This document shows positions 18,970 through 31,463 of a DNA stretch of 64,000 nucleotides, in pieces. The stretch comes from Methylomonas rhizoryzae (lineage in GTDB: Bacteria; Pseudomonadota; Gammaproteobacteria; Methylococcales; Methylomonadaceae). The notes under the pieces are model-generated. The model had not been told where the DNA came from. It worked only from the letters and a program-made list of their open reading frames with translations, and did not search any database. Each line of letters begins with the position of its first letter. The stretch's first letter is position 1. The stretch is from the NCBI RefSeq assembly GCF_008632455.1, contig NZ_CP043929.1, forward strand, positions 3,224,001 through 3,288,000, read 5' to 3'. The translations under genes were made by a program, and so were the position numbers.

Positions 18970-21231
18970 TTAATCGGCCAGCACTTCGAAACTCGCACTT
19001 TCGTCGCCCACCATCACATTGAACTCCCCGGGCTCCACGATGCGCCGCATGTCCGGACCGATGAAGGATAAATCCTCGGGTTTCAAGGTAAATTGCAACG
19101 CGCGCCGTTCGCCGGGTTGCAACGCCACTTTGCTGAACGCTTTCAGTTGTTTGACCGGCCGGGTGACCGAGGCATACACGTCGTTCAGGTACACCAAGAC
19201 CGCTTCTTTGCCGGGCCGGTTGCCGGTGTTTTCGACGCTTACGCTTAATTTGACCTCCTCACCGAGCCGATAGCGGCTGCGTTCGAGCCGTAAGCCGCTG
19301 GTTTTAAAACGGGTGTAGCTCAAACCGTGGCCGAAAGGATACAGCGGCTGGTACTGCACCATTTCAAAGGCTTCCATCGGTTTATGGTCGTACGGGGTGA
19401 CGTCGTTGCTCGCCCTGGGATAGCTGATCGGCAATTTACCGCTCGGATTGACCTCCCCGAACAAAATATCCGCCATCGCCCGCCCGCCTTCCATACCCGG
19501 TAAAAAGCCCAATAGCACGGCTTGAGCCTGCTCGGCGATGTCGGTAATGAGGCGCGGCCGGCCGCCAAAGGTGATCAGCACTATGGGTTTACCGGTGGCA
19601 AACAGCGCCTTAGCCAATTGCAGTTGTACGGAATCCAGCGACAAACTGTCGATGTTGCCCAAGGTTTCGGTGTAAGTATTTTCGCCCAAGGCCAAAACCA
19701 CCACATCGTGTTGGCGCGCTGCCGTCACTGCCTGCTCGATGTTGATTTCCTCGCCGAACCGCTGCCCGCCCACGTAGCTGACTTTACCGGCGGACTTTGC
19801 CTGCAGCGCTTGCAGCAAGGTCGGATGCTGTTTGGGATACCAGTCTTCGGCGTTGCCTTGCCAGGTAATGGTCCAGCCGCCGTTCATCACGCTTAAGGAA
19901 TTGGCGGTCGGACCGGTCAGCAAAATACTGGCCTGCTTGCTCAACGGCAGCAGGTCGCCGGCATTTTTGGCCAACACGATAGCCTCTTGCGCGGCTTGCC
20001 GATTGACGGCGGCCGCTTGTTCTGTGGCGAAATTGCCGGCGACCGGCAAATCCGCCTCGCGGCGCTCGAACAAACCGCTTTGCAATTTGACCCGCAAGAT
20101 GCGCCCCACCGCTTCGTCGATTCGACTCATCGGCACTTCGCCGCTGTTCACCAAATCCAATAACAGCTCGTAAAACGAAAAATCGTAAGGCACCATGCTC
20201 ATGTCGACCCCGGCCATCACCGCGATTTTCACCGCTTCGCGCGGCGACGCCGCGACTTTGTCGCGGGTGTGCAGACGGATGATGTCTTGCCAGTCCGATA
20301 CCGTGAAGCCGGTGAAGCCCAGTTCGCCGCGCAAAATCTCGGTCAGATAATGGTAGTTGGCGTGGCCGGGAATACCGTCCACTTCGGACGAATTGATCAT
20401 GACGGCCGGCGCACCGGCAGCGATGCCGGCTTGGAAACCGGGTAAAAACCATTCCCGCAGTGCCCGTTCGCCTATCCAGGCCGGGGTGCGGTCTTTTCCG
20501 TTCAACGGATAGCTGTAGCCGACATAGTGTTTCAAACAAGTGGGGGCTTTATCGGCAGCGGAGTAATCCGAGCCTTGGTGGCCGGCGATATAAGCGCTAC
20601 CCATCGCGCTCGCCAAGTGCACGTCCTCGCCGTAGGTTTCCCAAAGCCTGGGCCACAGGGGTTGGCGGCCTATGTCCATGACCGGGGAAAAATTCCAGTC
20701 CAGGCCTGACGCCTTCACTTCCCGAGCGGTGATCTGCCCTTCCAAAAAAGACAGTTCGGTATTGAAGGTGGCTGCCATGCTGATCGCTTGTGGAAACAAC
20801 ACCGAATCGCGTGTGTACGTGGCGCCGTGAATAGCGTCTATGCCGTAAATGACCGGGATCTGCAAGCGGGTTTTGGCCGCAGTGTCGCGAATCTGTTGGG
20901 TAATGGTCCGCCATTTTTCGACCGGCTGGGCTTTATTATTAGGCGTAGTCGGCGTATTCAGGATAGAACCTACGTGGTAGCGAAAAATCGCCGCGTCCAA
21001 CTTGGCCTGATCGATAGGATTGTCCAAATCCTGACCGTTTTCCAACGAAATCACGCTGAAATCGACTTGCGTCATCTGCCCGACTTTCTCTTCCGGCGTC
21101 ATTTGCGCCAACAAGGTTTCGATACGCTGTTCGACAGCGGGATCCAATTGCTGTGCGGCCATCGCAGCCTCCGACAATGTGAGTAATAAAAATGTGAGTA
21201 ATAAAATGGAAAAACAGGAATTAACGTTCAA
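18970..21231 (-). CDS. bglX: Exported beta-glucosidase, GH3 family (BglX-like)
   Basis: About 753 residues. The signal peptide is CFSILLLTFLLLTLSEAAMA, so the protein is periplasmic. No ATG precedes the signal; a TTG at 21231 gives a BglX-like length (E. coli about 765), while an earlier TTG at 21348 would add 39 unlikely residues. The GH3 N-terminal barrel holds the nucleophile Asp in GFTVSDWQDI, and the sugar-site segment KHYVGYS is present. A second alpha/beta domain (about 390-620) and a C-terminal FnIII-like domain follow. It removes glucose or related sugars from beta-linked oligosaccharides. The FucP-type transporter gene follows 16 bp later. Confidence 0.92.
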   Translation of the reverse strand: MNVNSCFSILLLTFLLLTLSEAAMAAQQLDPAVEQRIETLLAQMTPEEKVGQMTQVDFSVISLENGQDLDNPIDQAKLDAAIFRYHVGSILNTPTTPNNKAQPVEKWRTITQQIRDTAAKTRLQIPVIYGIDAIHGATYTRDSVLFPQAISMAATFNTELSFLEGQITAREVKASGLDWNFSPVMDIGRQPLWPRLWETYGEDVHLASAMGSAYIAGHQGSDYSAADKAPTCLKHYVGYSYPLNGKDRTPAWIGERALREWFLPGFQAGIAAGAPAVMINSSEVDGIPGHANYHYLTEILRGELGFTGFTVSDWQDIIRLHTRDKVAASPREAVKIAVMAGVDMSMVPYDFSFYELLLDLVNSGEVPMSRIDEAVGRILRVKLQSGLFERREADLPVAGNFATEQAAAVNRQAAQEAIVLAKNAGDLLPLSKQASILLTGPTANSLSVMNGGWTITWQGNAEDWYPKQHPTLLQALQAKSAGKVSYVGGQRFGEEINIEQAVTAARQHDVVVLALGENTYTETLGNIDSLSLDSVQLQLAKALFATGKPIVLITFGGRPRLITDIAEQAQAVLLGFLPGMEGGRAMADILFGEVNPSGKLPISYPRASNDVTPYDHKPMEAFEMVQYQPLYPFGHGLSYTRFKTSGLRLERSRYRLGEEVKLSVSVENTGNRPGKEAVLVYLNDVYASVTRPVKQLKAFSKVALQPGERRALQFTLKPEDLSFIGPDMRRIVEPGEFNVMVGDESASFEVLAD

Positions 21232-21859
21232 GGCGCTTGCAAGGTAATGGGTTAACGTTAGCCGGTCATACGGCCGGCATAGACACCCGGCTGACCGATT
21301 TTTCGAATCAAGCAAAAGAGGCTTGCCACTCGACGAGCATGATTGCAACGTGCGTTAACCGCAGGAACGGCCGGAACAAACCAATCCGGCACAATAGCCG
21401 CGCAAAAAACGCCGGCGGATTATAGTTGAAGCTACATTTTGCGCCACAGCTTTCTCATGGGTGAAGAGGCTCAATCGGCTGTGGGCTTGGAGCCATTTAC
21501 AACAAAACCTGGAAGCGAAAAATACTAAAGTCCAGGTTTACCTTCCCGATACGGCCGACTATTGTTAAAAACCGAACGAACGATTACCACCCTAGCACAA
21601 CCGGCCATTTCATCTAGTCTTTACTCATGCCTGGTAGGCTTTTAGATTCGAACAACCGGCCTGTAAGGCGTGAAAGCAAGGCAATCTCCCGGGTCGTTAC
21701 CGGAGCATAGCCGGTGGGAGCGACGCTCCGTCGCGAATTGAAAGGCTCTTTATGTTCACGACAACGTGTCTCTATCGGCATGACTTTCACTGTATCGCTA
21801 ACTATGTCCATATACCCCTCCCATCCCACCCTGAATGATCGAAACCGAGGAACTTAGCT
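21232..21859. other. 628 bp intergenic region with a repeat copy
   Basis: It separates divergent genes (bglX on minus, the CheY-like operon on plus) and must hold both promoters. A dispersed-repeat copy lies at about 21713-21795: GGTGGGAGCGACGCTCCGTC near its start and CATGACTTTCACTGTATC at its end, the latter an inverted version of the ATGAAAGTCATG head seen elsewhere. I see no convincing coding region, tRNA or riboswitch here; the short open frames have no ribosome site. Confidence 0.6.
21713..21795. repeat. Dispersed repeat copy (GGGAGCGACG family)
   Basis: GGTGGGAGCGACG at the left matches the units near 10087 and 14815. CATGACTTTCA at the right is the reverse complement of the TGAAAGTCATG head found near 14806 and 48424. 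The copy looks partial or rearranged. Confidence 0.5.
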
Positions 21860-22213
21860 ATGGCAGAAACCCATTGTTTGATCGTCGACGACAGCAAAAT
21901 GTCTCGCATGATGGTGCGTAAAATCATTTTGGACGCGCATCCGGATTGGCTGCTCACCGAGGCGGAAAATGGCCGGATCGCGATAGAGTTGGCCGAAAAA
22001 AACAACTACCAGATCATATTGTTGGACTACAACATGCCGGTACTGGAAGGCGGCAAAGCGGCCGAAATCCTCCGGCCTTTACAGCCGCAAGCCAAAATCG
22101 CATTTTTAACCGCCAACGTGCAAGAGGCGGTTAAGAATTTGGCCGTCAAATTACAAATCGACTTCATCCCCAAACCCATCACCGAAGAAAAGATCAGAAA
22201 TTATGTGGGATAA
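21860..22213 (+). CDS. Single-domain CheY-like response regulator
   Basis: A 117-residue stand-alone receiver. It has the acidic pair in LIVDDSKMSR, the phospho-acceptor Asp in LLDYNMP, the switch Thr in FLTAN and the Lys in IPKPI. With no output domain it must act by protein contact. The next gene, a CheC-like phosphatase, overlaps it by 11 bp, so the pair probably forms a regulator and its own dephosphorylating enzyme. First gene of a four-gene coupled operon. Confidence 0.92.
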   Translation: MAETHCLIVDDSKMSRMMVRKIILDAHPDWLLTEAENGRIAIELAEKNNYQIILLDYNMPVLEGGKAAEILRPLQPQAKIAFLTANVQEAVKNLAVKLQIDFIPKPITEEKIRNYVG

Positions 22214-22825
22214 CGCCGAAGCGTCGCACGCAGATTTTTTGGATGCCGTCGCGGAAGTGCTAAACGTCGGCATGGGCTATGCCGCCGCGGTGCTTAGCGA
22301 GATGGTCAACGAAGAAGTCAGATTAAGCGTACCCCAAGTCATGTTCGTCAGCAGGCCCGATGCACTGACACATCTACAAAGCAAAACCCATAAAGAAGTC
22401 AGCGGAGTCAGTCAGCATTTCGAGGGCCTGATGGGCGGTGACGTGCTGCTGCTGTTTCCGGAAGACAAAAGCCTGGAACTGGTACGCGCGGTACTGCAAC
22501 AGGATTTGTCCTTCGAAGAGTTGACGGAAATGGAACAGGAAGCCATGACCGAAATCGGCAACGTGATTTTGAACGGTTGTTTGTGCAGCATCGCCGACAT
22601 GTTTCAGCAGCAAATTTCCGGCGGCATTCCGGAATTCGTTAAAGGCTCGATCGGCAGCATCCTGACCCAGGATAAATTGCTGGATAAAGTGGAAGCCTGC
22701 GTTTTGCTATTGAACATGGAATTTTCCCTGGATAGAAAACAGGTGGAAGGCTATGTATCGTTCCTAATGGACATGGACTCCATGCTCGCGTTTAGAAACA
22801 GCGTAAAAACCTTTTTGGACATGTA

Positions 22826-22826
<1 letters not shown>
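22203..22826 (+). CDS. CheC-family phosphatase-like protein
   Basis: A 207-residue protein with two CheC-type repeats: an N-terminal segment EVLNVGMGYAAAVLSEM and a second, more canonical one EQEAMTEIGNVILNG holding the Glu-x-x-Asn type active-site pattern of CheC/CheX/FliY phosphatases. These enzymes remove phosphate from CheY-type receivers. Its gene overlaps the upstream CheY-like gene by 11 bp and shares one base (TAATG) with the hybrid-kinase gene downstream. There are no chemoreceptor, CheA or CheW genes nearby, so the target is probably the adjacent receiver in a non-chemotaxis circuit. Confidence 0.85.
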
Positions 22827-25803
<2,977 letters not shown>

Positions 25804-25807
<4 letters not shown>

Positions 25808-27909
25808 GCAACGGCATGCTGGAAACGCAAACCGGCAAACCCCTGGTTTTGCTGGTAGACGACCTGCCGGCTAATTTGCACGTGTTGGTTGCCGCGTTAA
25901 AAGCCGACTTTCGGCTGAAAACCGCGACGAATGGCGTCACCGCGTTGGAGCTTACCCGCAACCTGAACGATCAGCCAAAACTGGTGGTGTTGGACGTCAA
26001 AATGCCCGGTATGAGCGGCATAGAGGTATTGCGCCGCATGCGCGAGGAACCCGCCACCCGCGACATTCCGGTCATTTTGCTCAGTGCGGATACCTCCGAA
26101 CAAAACGAACTGGCCGGCTTGCATTTCGGCGCCGAAGATTATCTGGTCAAACCCGTGTCGCCCAACGTATTGTCGGTAAGAGTCCATAACCAGATTCAAC
26201 GCCACGCCGACCGGGTTCAATTACGCTTGGCCGCGCATGTCTTCGAATACAGCGGCGAGGCCATCATGATCACCAATCGGGAAAACCGGATCGTCGACGT
26301 CAATTCGGCCTTCACTACCCTCACCGGCTATTCCAAAGCTGAAGTATTAGGTTCTGACCCCAAGTTTTTATCATCCGGCCACACCTCGCAGGAACAGTAC
26401 AAAAAAATGTGGAGCGCTATCCGGCAACACGGATTTTGGCAAGGAGAGCTATGGGACAGGCGCAAAAACGGCGAGGTTTATCCCAAGATGATGACCATCT
26501 CCGTGGTGCGCGACAGCACCGGCACCATCGAATTTCACTTGGCCAACTTCGTCGACATCACCCATTTAAAAGAAGCCCACGCCCGCTTCGAGCATCTGGC
26601 TCACCACGACCCCTTGACCGGACTGCCCAACCGCTTGCACCTGCAAATGTATTTGGAACAATCGATGCTGATCGCCAAACGCAACGCCGAGCAGTTGGCG
26701 GTGATGCTGCTGGACCTGGATCGATTCAAAAACATCAACGATACCTTGGGACACACGGTCGGCGACCAACTGTTGATTCAAGTCGCCAGTCGGCTCAAAT
26801 CCTGTATGCGCGAATACGACTTGGTCGCGCGTCTGGGCGGCGACGAATTCGTCGTGGTGGTGCGCGGCGCCAAGGTACGCAATGTTGCCGCGGCGGTGGC
26901 CGAAAAGATTTGCCAGCAGCTCAGCACTCCGTTCAACCTGGAACCGCATACCTTGCGGACCGCGACCAGTATCGGCATCGCCATTTACCCGGACAACGCC
27001 GAACACATGGAAGGGCTGATGAAAAACGCCGACACGGCGATGTATTTCGCCAAATCGGAAGGCGGCAATTTATTTCGCTTCTTCGCCAGCCCCATGATTC
27101 AAAAAGTCTACGAAAAAGTGGAATTGGAAAATCATTTGCACGAAGCCTTGGAAAATCGGGAATTGGAGCTTTATTACCAACCGCAAGTCACCTTGCCCGA
27201 GCAAAAAATCATCGGCGCGGAAGTATTGCTGCGCTGGCGCCATCCGGAACGCGGCTTTATTTCTCCCGCCGTGTTCATTCCGCTGGCGGAAGAAACCAAT
27301 CAAATCCACAAAATCGGCGAATGGGTTCTGGAGCAAGCCTGCCGCCAAGCGGTCGAATGGGCACAAACCGGCTTGCCGATCAGGCGCATCAGCGTCAACG
27401 TATCCGCCAAACAATTTCAAAACAAAGGCTTGTACGATACGATCAGACGCATCCAAGCGACAACCAATCTACCGCTGGACTGTTTGGAGTTGGAACTGGA
27501 AATTACCGAAACCGCCGTGGTCACCTCACCCGGTGAAGCCGGAGTCTTACTGCAATCGTTTCGCAATAGCGGCATTTTGGTGGCATTGGACGATTTCGGA
27601 CAGGGTTATTCTTCGTTGGGTCAATTAAAGAATCTACCCTTGGATCGTTTGAAAATCGACGCAGCTTTCGTCCGCGACATCGGTAGCGATTTTACCGATA
27701 AAAACAACGGGGCCATTGCCGCCGCCACCATCGCTTTAGCTCACAATCTGGGCTTTGAGGTGATTGCCGAAGGGGTGGAAACCGAACAACACCTGGCATT
27801 TCTAATCGAACACGGTTGCGATGAGGCGCAAGGCTATTTCTTCGGCAAACCCATGCCGAAGGCCGAATTCGAAGCCCTGTTGCGCGCACAGTCGCAGCAC
27901 GACCTGTAG
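25804..27909 (+). CDS. REC-PAS-GGDEF-EAL cyclic-di-GMP enzyme
   Basis: A 701-residue protein. The receiver (about 14-130) has Asp in VVLDVKMPG and Lys in LVKPV. A PAS domain (about 145-255) is followed by GGDEF (about 260-425) with an intact LGGDEFVVV motif, and EAL (about 440-690). In the EAL domain the signature reads EVLLRW, and the other metal/catalytic positions look kept: ISVNVSAKQF, LELEITET, VALDDFGQGYSS and KIDAAFVRDI. Both cyclase and phosphodiesterase activity are possible; which dominates cannot be told. As last gene of the operon it is the likely output, linking the phosphorelay to c-di-GMP level. Confidence 0.93.
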
Positions 27910-28029
27910 ACTCCCGGCCGCTTAGGCGGGTACCCAAAATCAACCTAACCGATTGGCGGCGTATTTTTGTTCAGATTTACAAGGAGCCAAAGCCCCGTCA
28001 GCCCGGACTATTTTGGACCGGAAATCGCC

Positions 28030-28929
28030 TTAAGCCGCAGCGCGACAATCGGCTTGCACCTTCTTTATCAGATCGGCCACCACCGCGATCAATTGCCCGC
28101 GGTGGCTGGTTTTACGCCACACCAAGCCTATGCTGCGGCTAGGTACCGGCGGCCGAAACGGAATGTAACGTATCCCCTGTTCCTGTTGGCGCACGGCAAT
28201 CCTCGGCATGAAGGTAATGCCGCTGCCGGCCCTCACCATTTGCCGCAAAGTCTCCAATCCGGTCGCCCGCACGTCCTGGTATTCCTCCACCCCGTGCAAC
28301 CGACAAATTTTCAACGCGTGTCCGCGCAAGCAATGGCCTTCTTCCAGCAACAACATGTGTTTTTGACCGGCCAGGTCGGATAGCTGTACTTGGCTCGCTT
28401 TTGCCAATTCGTGATCGGTAGCGACCGCCAACAAGAATTCGTCTTCGAATAATTCTTCGTGCTGCAAAAAGTCATCGGCGATCGGCAGCGCCAGCAAGGC
28501 CATATCGATGTCGCCGTTTTTTAGCTTATGCATCAAGGCCTCGGTTTTTTCCTCCACCAATATCAACCGTATACGCGGCAAAGTCTCGCGGATCAACGGG
28601 ACCAAGCCCGGAAACACGTATGTGGACAAGGTGGGAAAAGCGCCGATGCGTAAATTGCCGGCGTAAGGGTCTTGCACGTTTTCGGCCAGCTCTTTGATGT
28701 GATCGACTTCGCGCAGAATCCGTCGCGCCGATTCCACAATCAGGCTCCCCGCCTCGGTCAGCAAGACTTTTTTATTGCTGCGCTCAAATATTTGCACGCC
28801 TAAATCGTCTTCCATTTTTTTGATTTGGGTGCTTAGAGTCGGCTGGCTAATGTAACAGCGCTCCGCAGCTTGGACAAAACTGCGCAAATCGGCCACGGCG
28901 ATTAAATAACGAAGGTCTCTAAGGTTCAT
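28030..28929 (-). CDS. oxyR: OxyR, peroxide-sensing LysR-type regulator
   Basis: A 299-residue LysR protein. The N-terminal helix-turn-helix (MNLRDLRYLIAVADLRSF and CYISQPTLSTQIKKME) is typical of OxyR. In the effector domain the two redox cysteines are present with the usual spacing, in GHCLRGHALKICRLHG. These form the peroxide-induced disulphide. The start at 28929 matches known OxyR N-termini; the frame continues upstream for 30 bases. The gene is monocistronic. Targets are not apparent in the window. Confidence 0.95.
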   Translation of the reverse strand: MNLRDLRYLIAVADLRSFVQAAERCYISQPTLSTQIKKMEDDLGVQIFERSNKKVLLTEAGSLIVESARRILREVDHIKELAENVQDPYAGNLRIGAFPTLSTYVFPGLVPLIRETLPRIRLILVEEKTEALMHKLKNGDIDMALLALPIADDFLQHEELFEDEFLLAVATDHELAKASQVQLSDLAGQKHMLLLEEGHCLRGHALKICRLHGVEEYQDVRATGLETLRQMVRAGSGITFMPRIAVRQQEQGIRYIPFRPPVPSRSIGLVWRKTSHRGQLIAVVADLIKKVQADCRAAA

Positions 28930-29137
28930 AGCAGTACAAAGGGTTAAACCCGCATCCAATATTAACGGACAGTTATCCTAGAAAACTCGTTAGCCGATTC
29001 TCAGGATCATCAATGTACAGGCTATGCCCAGCCGGCCAAAGCCGTCAAGCGGCAAAACTTAGTCGCCGCCGCAAAGGCGTTTTCCGCTTTAAACCTTTCG
29101 GCTTGAGACTATCGCCAAACCGCGTCGTTATCAATTC

Positions 29138-29416
29138 TCAGTGATAGCGCAGAAACGCTTTGCGCTCGGCTTCTTTGTCGGCCAAGGCACTGGAAACGTG
29201 CTGCCAATGCTGCAACAGCTGGTTGTACATGGTCAGGCTATCGGGCAATTGTTGGGTCACGGGATGCGCCAGCAACTGCTGCAGTTGGTGCACTATGACA
29301 TGGGCCAGTTTAGGACAATGATTGCCGCTGATGAAACGCGTCATCATCAAACAGGTTGCGGCGTGTAACTGGGAAATTTCCGATTCCGCTAATTTGAGTG
29401 AAGAAACTGATTGCAT
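29138..29416 (-). CDS. Small protein of unknown function behind a Fur box
   Basis: A 92-residue, His/Gln/Leu-rich, probably helical cytoplasmic protein with two Cys and no membrane segment. I do not recognise the family. The ATG at 29416 is supported by GAGG 6 bases upstream; the frame extends 39 bases further without a better start. A perfect 19-bp palindrome matching the Fur consensus lies about 107 bp upstream, so expression is probably repressed when iron is plentiful. It is divergent from nothing and not obviously in an operon. Confidence 0.65.
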   Translation of the reverse strand: MQSVSSLKLAESEISQLHAATCLMMTRFISGNHCPKLAHVIVHQLQQLLAHPVTQQLPDSLTMYNQLLQHWQHVSSALADKEAERKAFLRYH

Positions 29417-29838
29417 ATCGACCTCGCCAATGACTAAGAAATTAGAACGGCGCACACTGCTTGTATTTGCGGAGGACGACCAGGTGCGCCGGTGATAGCA
29501 CGAGAGAATACTACCGGTTACAAATGATAATGATTATCATTTTATAGTCAAGTAAAATCGAAGCCCCATTAGCCAAAAATAGTTTGTTCCCTCGTGACGG
29601 CTTGGCATAATTTGGCACGGGATACGGCACCGTCCATCATGTCCACCGAGATGAACAGATGACGTCAGCCAGTGGCTACTGTAGTGGTCTAATAAATCAG
29701 TAGATAAACTAACCCTATCCACTTGAAAGAAAACAACCACACGGGAATGAAGAACGCCGGGTATTCTAGGCATGCCGATAGAATGATGACCTTCATCGCT
29801 TTTCCAAGTGCTTGCTGTGCGATCTTGTCAGCCGTTGA
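29417..29838. other. 422 bp intergenic region
   Basis: It carries the Fur box and otherwise shows no supported gene. Short open frames in 29537-29838 lack ribosome sites and recognisable sequence. The right part is the 3' flank of the RND outer-membrane channel gene. Confidence 0.5.
29523..29541. promoter_or_regulatory. Fur box
   Basis: AATGATAATGATTATCATT is a perfect palindrome about a central base and matches the consensus of three GATAAT-type hexamers bound by Fur. It lies in the upstream region of the small gene at 29138-29416 (minus strand). Confidence 0.8.
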
Positions 29839-31311
29839 TTACCGTATCGAGGCTTTATCGATACCTCTATCCGATGAAGCAATTGTCCAGCCACCGCCGA
29901 ACGCTCGATACAGTGACACCATCGCCACGCCGGCCGCCGTTTCGGCTTTGGCGCGTTCGTCGCTGACGACCAGCTTGCTACGTTGGGCATCCAGAACGGC
30001 CAGATAATCGCCCGCACCGCGTTGATACAAGGCGTCGACCAGCCGGTAGGCTTTTTCCGCCGAGGCTTCAGCTGTAGTCAATTGGCCCAGGCTATCCGTG
30101 GCGGCACGATGGGTAACGAAGGCGTTTTCCACGTCTTCCAATGCCAGCAAAAAAGTCTTCTCGAAATTGGCCGCGACCTGATCCAGCCGCGCATCGGCGG
30201 CGGCGATATGGGCGCGGATGCGTCCGGCGTTGAAGATCGGCGCGGAAAGGCCGGAGCCCAGCGCATAAACGCTCTCGCCCAGACTCGGAAAACCGCCGAC
30301 CGCCAGCGCGCCGACGCCGCCACTGGCCGACAGCACCAGTTTCGGATAGAGATCGGCCCGCGCCGCCCCAAGGCTAGCCGCTGCGGCGCTGACTTCGGTT
30401 TGCGCGAGACGCAAATCCGGCCGTTGCGCCAATAGATCGGCCGGCAACAGCTTGGGCATGGTTGGCGCTTGTTTCGGCAACGGGCCGGTGACGGTCAGCC
30501 GCTGTTCCAGGCTTTCCGGCGGCTCGCCCTGCAATACGCCCAAACGATGAATCAGCTTTTGCCCGGCGTTGACCAGTTGCGGCAGTGTCGCTTCAGTGCC
30601 CTGCAACAAGGTTTGCTGGCGGGCCACATCCGCCTCGTTAGCGAGTCCGGCTTTAACAAATACCTGTAAAGTCCTCAGCCGTTCGCGCTGCAAGGCTATA
30701 TTGCTTTGCAGAATGCCGGTACGTTGCTGCACCCCGCGCAGCTCCAGATAGTTGGTTGCTACCTGGGCCAGCAGACCGACCTGCGCCGCATGCAAGCCTT
30801 CCCGGCTACCCTCGGCTTGCGCGGCGGCAGCTTCCGCTTCCAAATGCCGGCCGCCGAACACGTCGATTTCCCAGCGCGCCGCCAATCCGCCGCTAACCGC
30901 ATCGGCGGTCGGTGTAATCAATTGGATGCCTTGCCCGCCCGGCACGCCGACTATCCGGTCGATGCGCTTTTCCCGGCCGCCAGAGAGTGAGAAATCCAGA
31001 CTGGGATACAGCGCCGCTTCGGCGACGGTGACCATCGCGTTGGCTTCGCGAACGCGAGCGGCGGCGATCTTCAGATCGTGGTTGGCGGCCAAGGCTTGGT
31101 CTATCAATTCATTCAGTAAGGGATCGTTGAAACCTTGCCACCAAGTCTTCAAGTCAACCGTTTCTGTGGTTTGCGCGGTTTTGGCATTAGCCGCGTGTTG
31201 CCAGCTTGCCGGGCTATTGAGCGCGACTTGGTCGCCGACGCGGGTCGGCGTACAGGCGATTAGACTAGCCAGGGACAGGATGGTTAGCGGTGTTAAAACT
31301 CTATTATTCAT
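29839..31311 (-). CDS. Outer-membrane efflux lipoprotein (OprM/NodT family)
   Basis: A 490-residue TolC-like channel. The start at 31311 has GGAG 8 bases upstream and opens with a lipoprotein signal ending SLIACTP, so the mature N-terminal Cys is lipidated. Family marks are the duplicated helical halves, with LNELIDQALAANHDLKIA early and RPDLRLAQTEVSAAAA in the second repeat, and the ending DALYQRGAGDYLAVLDAQ. It forms the exit duct for the RND pump encoded just upstream (120 bp). The intervening space contains a repeat element that may act as a terminator or mRNA stabiliser. Confidence 0.93.
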   Translation of the reverse strand: MNNRVLTPLTILSLASLIACTPTRVGDQVALNSPASWQHAANAKTAQTTETVDLKTWWQGFNDPLLNELIDQALAANHDLKIAAARVREANAMVTVAEAALYPSLDFSLSGGREKRIDRIVGVPGGQGIQLITPTADAVSGGLAARWEIDVFGGRHLEAEAAAAQAEGSREGLHAAQVGLLAQVATNYLELRGVQQRTGILQSNIALQRERLRTLQVFVKAGLANEADVARQQTLLQGTEATLPQLVNAGQKLIHRLGVLQGEPPESLEQRLTVTGPLPKQAPTMPKLLPADLLAQRPDLRLAQTEVSAAAASLGAARADLYPKLVLSASGGVGALAVGGFPSLGESVYALGSGLSAPIFNAGRIRAHIAAADARLDQVAANFEKTFLLALEDVENAFVTHRAATDSLGQLTTAEASAEKAYRLVDALYQRGAGDYLAVLDAQRSKLVVSDERAKAETAAGVAMVSLYRAFGGGWTIASSDRGIDKASIR

Positions 31312-31372
31312 TGCAAAACTCCGTGGTCGCATCGCGAGATACCCGCGTGGATGATCCTAAAAGCGGGGGTTA

Positions 31373-31463
31373 TTCCTTCTCCCCTTGGGAGAAGGTTAGG
31401 ATGAGGGTATAAAAACAAAGCTTTATCCCCTCACCCCAACCCCTCTCCCTCGAGGAGAGGGGC
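31373..31463. repeat. Inverted REP-type element, reaching into the RND pump gene
   Basis: CCTTCTCCCCTTGGGAGAAG on the left and CCCTCTCCCTCGAGGAGAGG on the right are two hairpins. GATGAGGG and CCCTCACC between them are inverted copies too. CCCTCACCCCAACCCCTCTC is a widespread intergenic repeat in proteobacteria. The right arm lies inside the last codons of the RND permease gene. Confidence 0.75.

Noticed and set aside
21640..21720. Possible riboswitch (c-di-GMP type) before the CheY-like gene
   Set aside because: Some GC-rich pairing is visible, but the conserved GEMM positions are absent, and a repeat lies between it and the gene.
26409..27536. Long plus-strand open frame of 375 codons
   Set aside because: It lies wholly inside the GGDEF-EAL gene in another frame, and its Arg/Gln/Pro/Ser-rich product has no recognisable domain.
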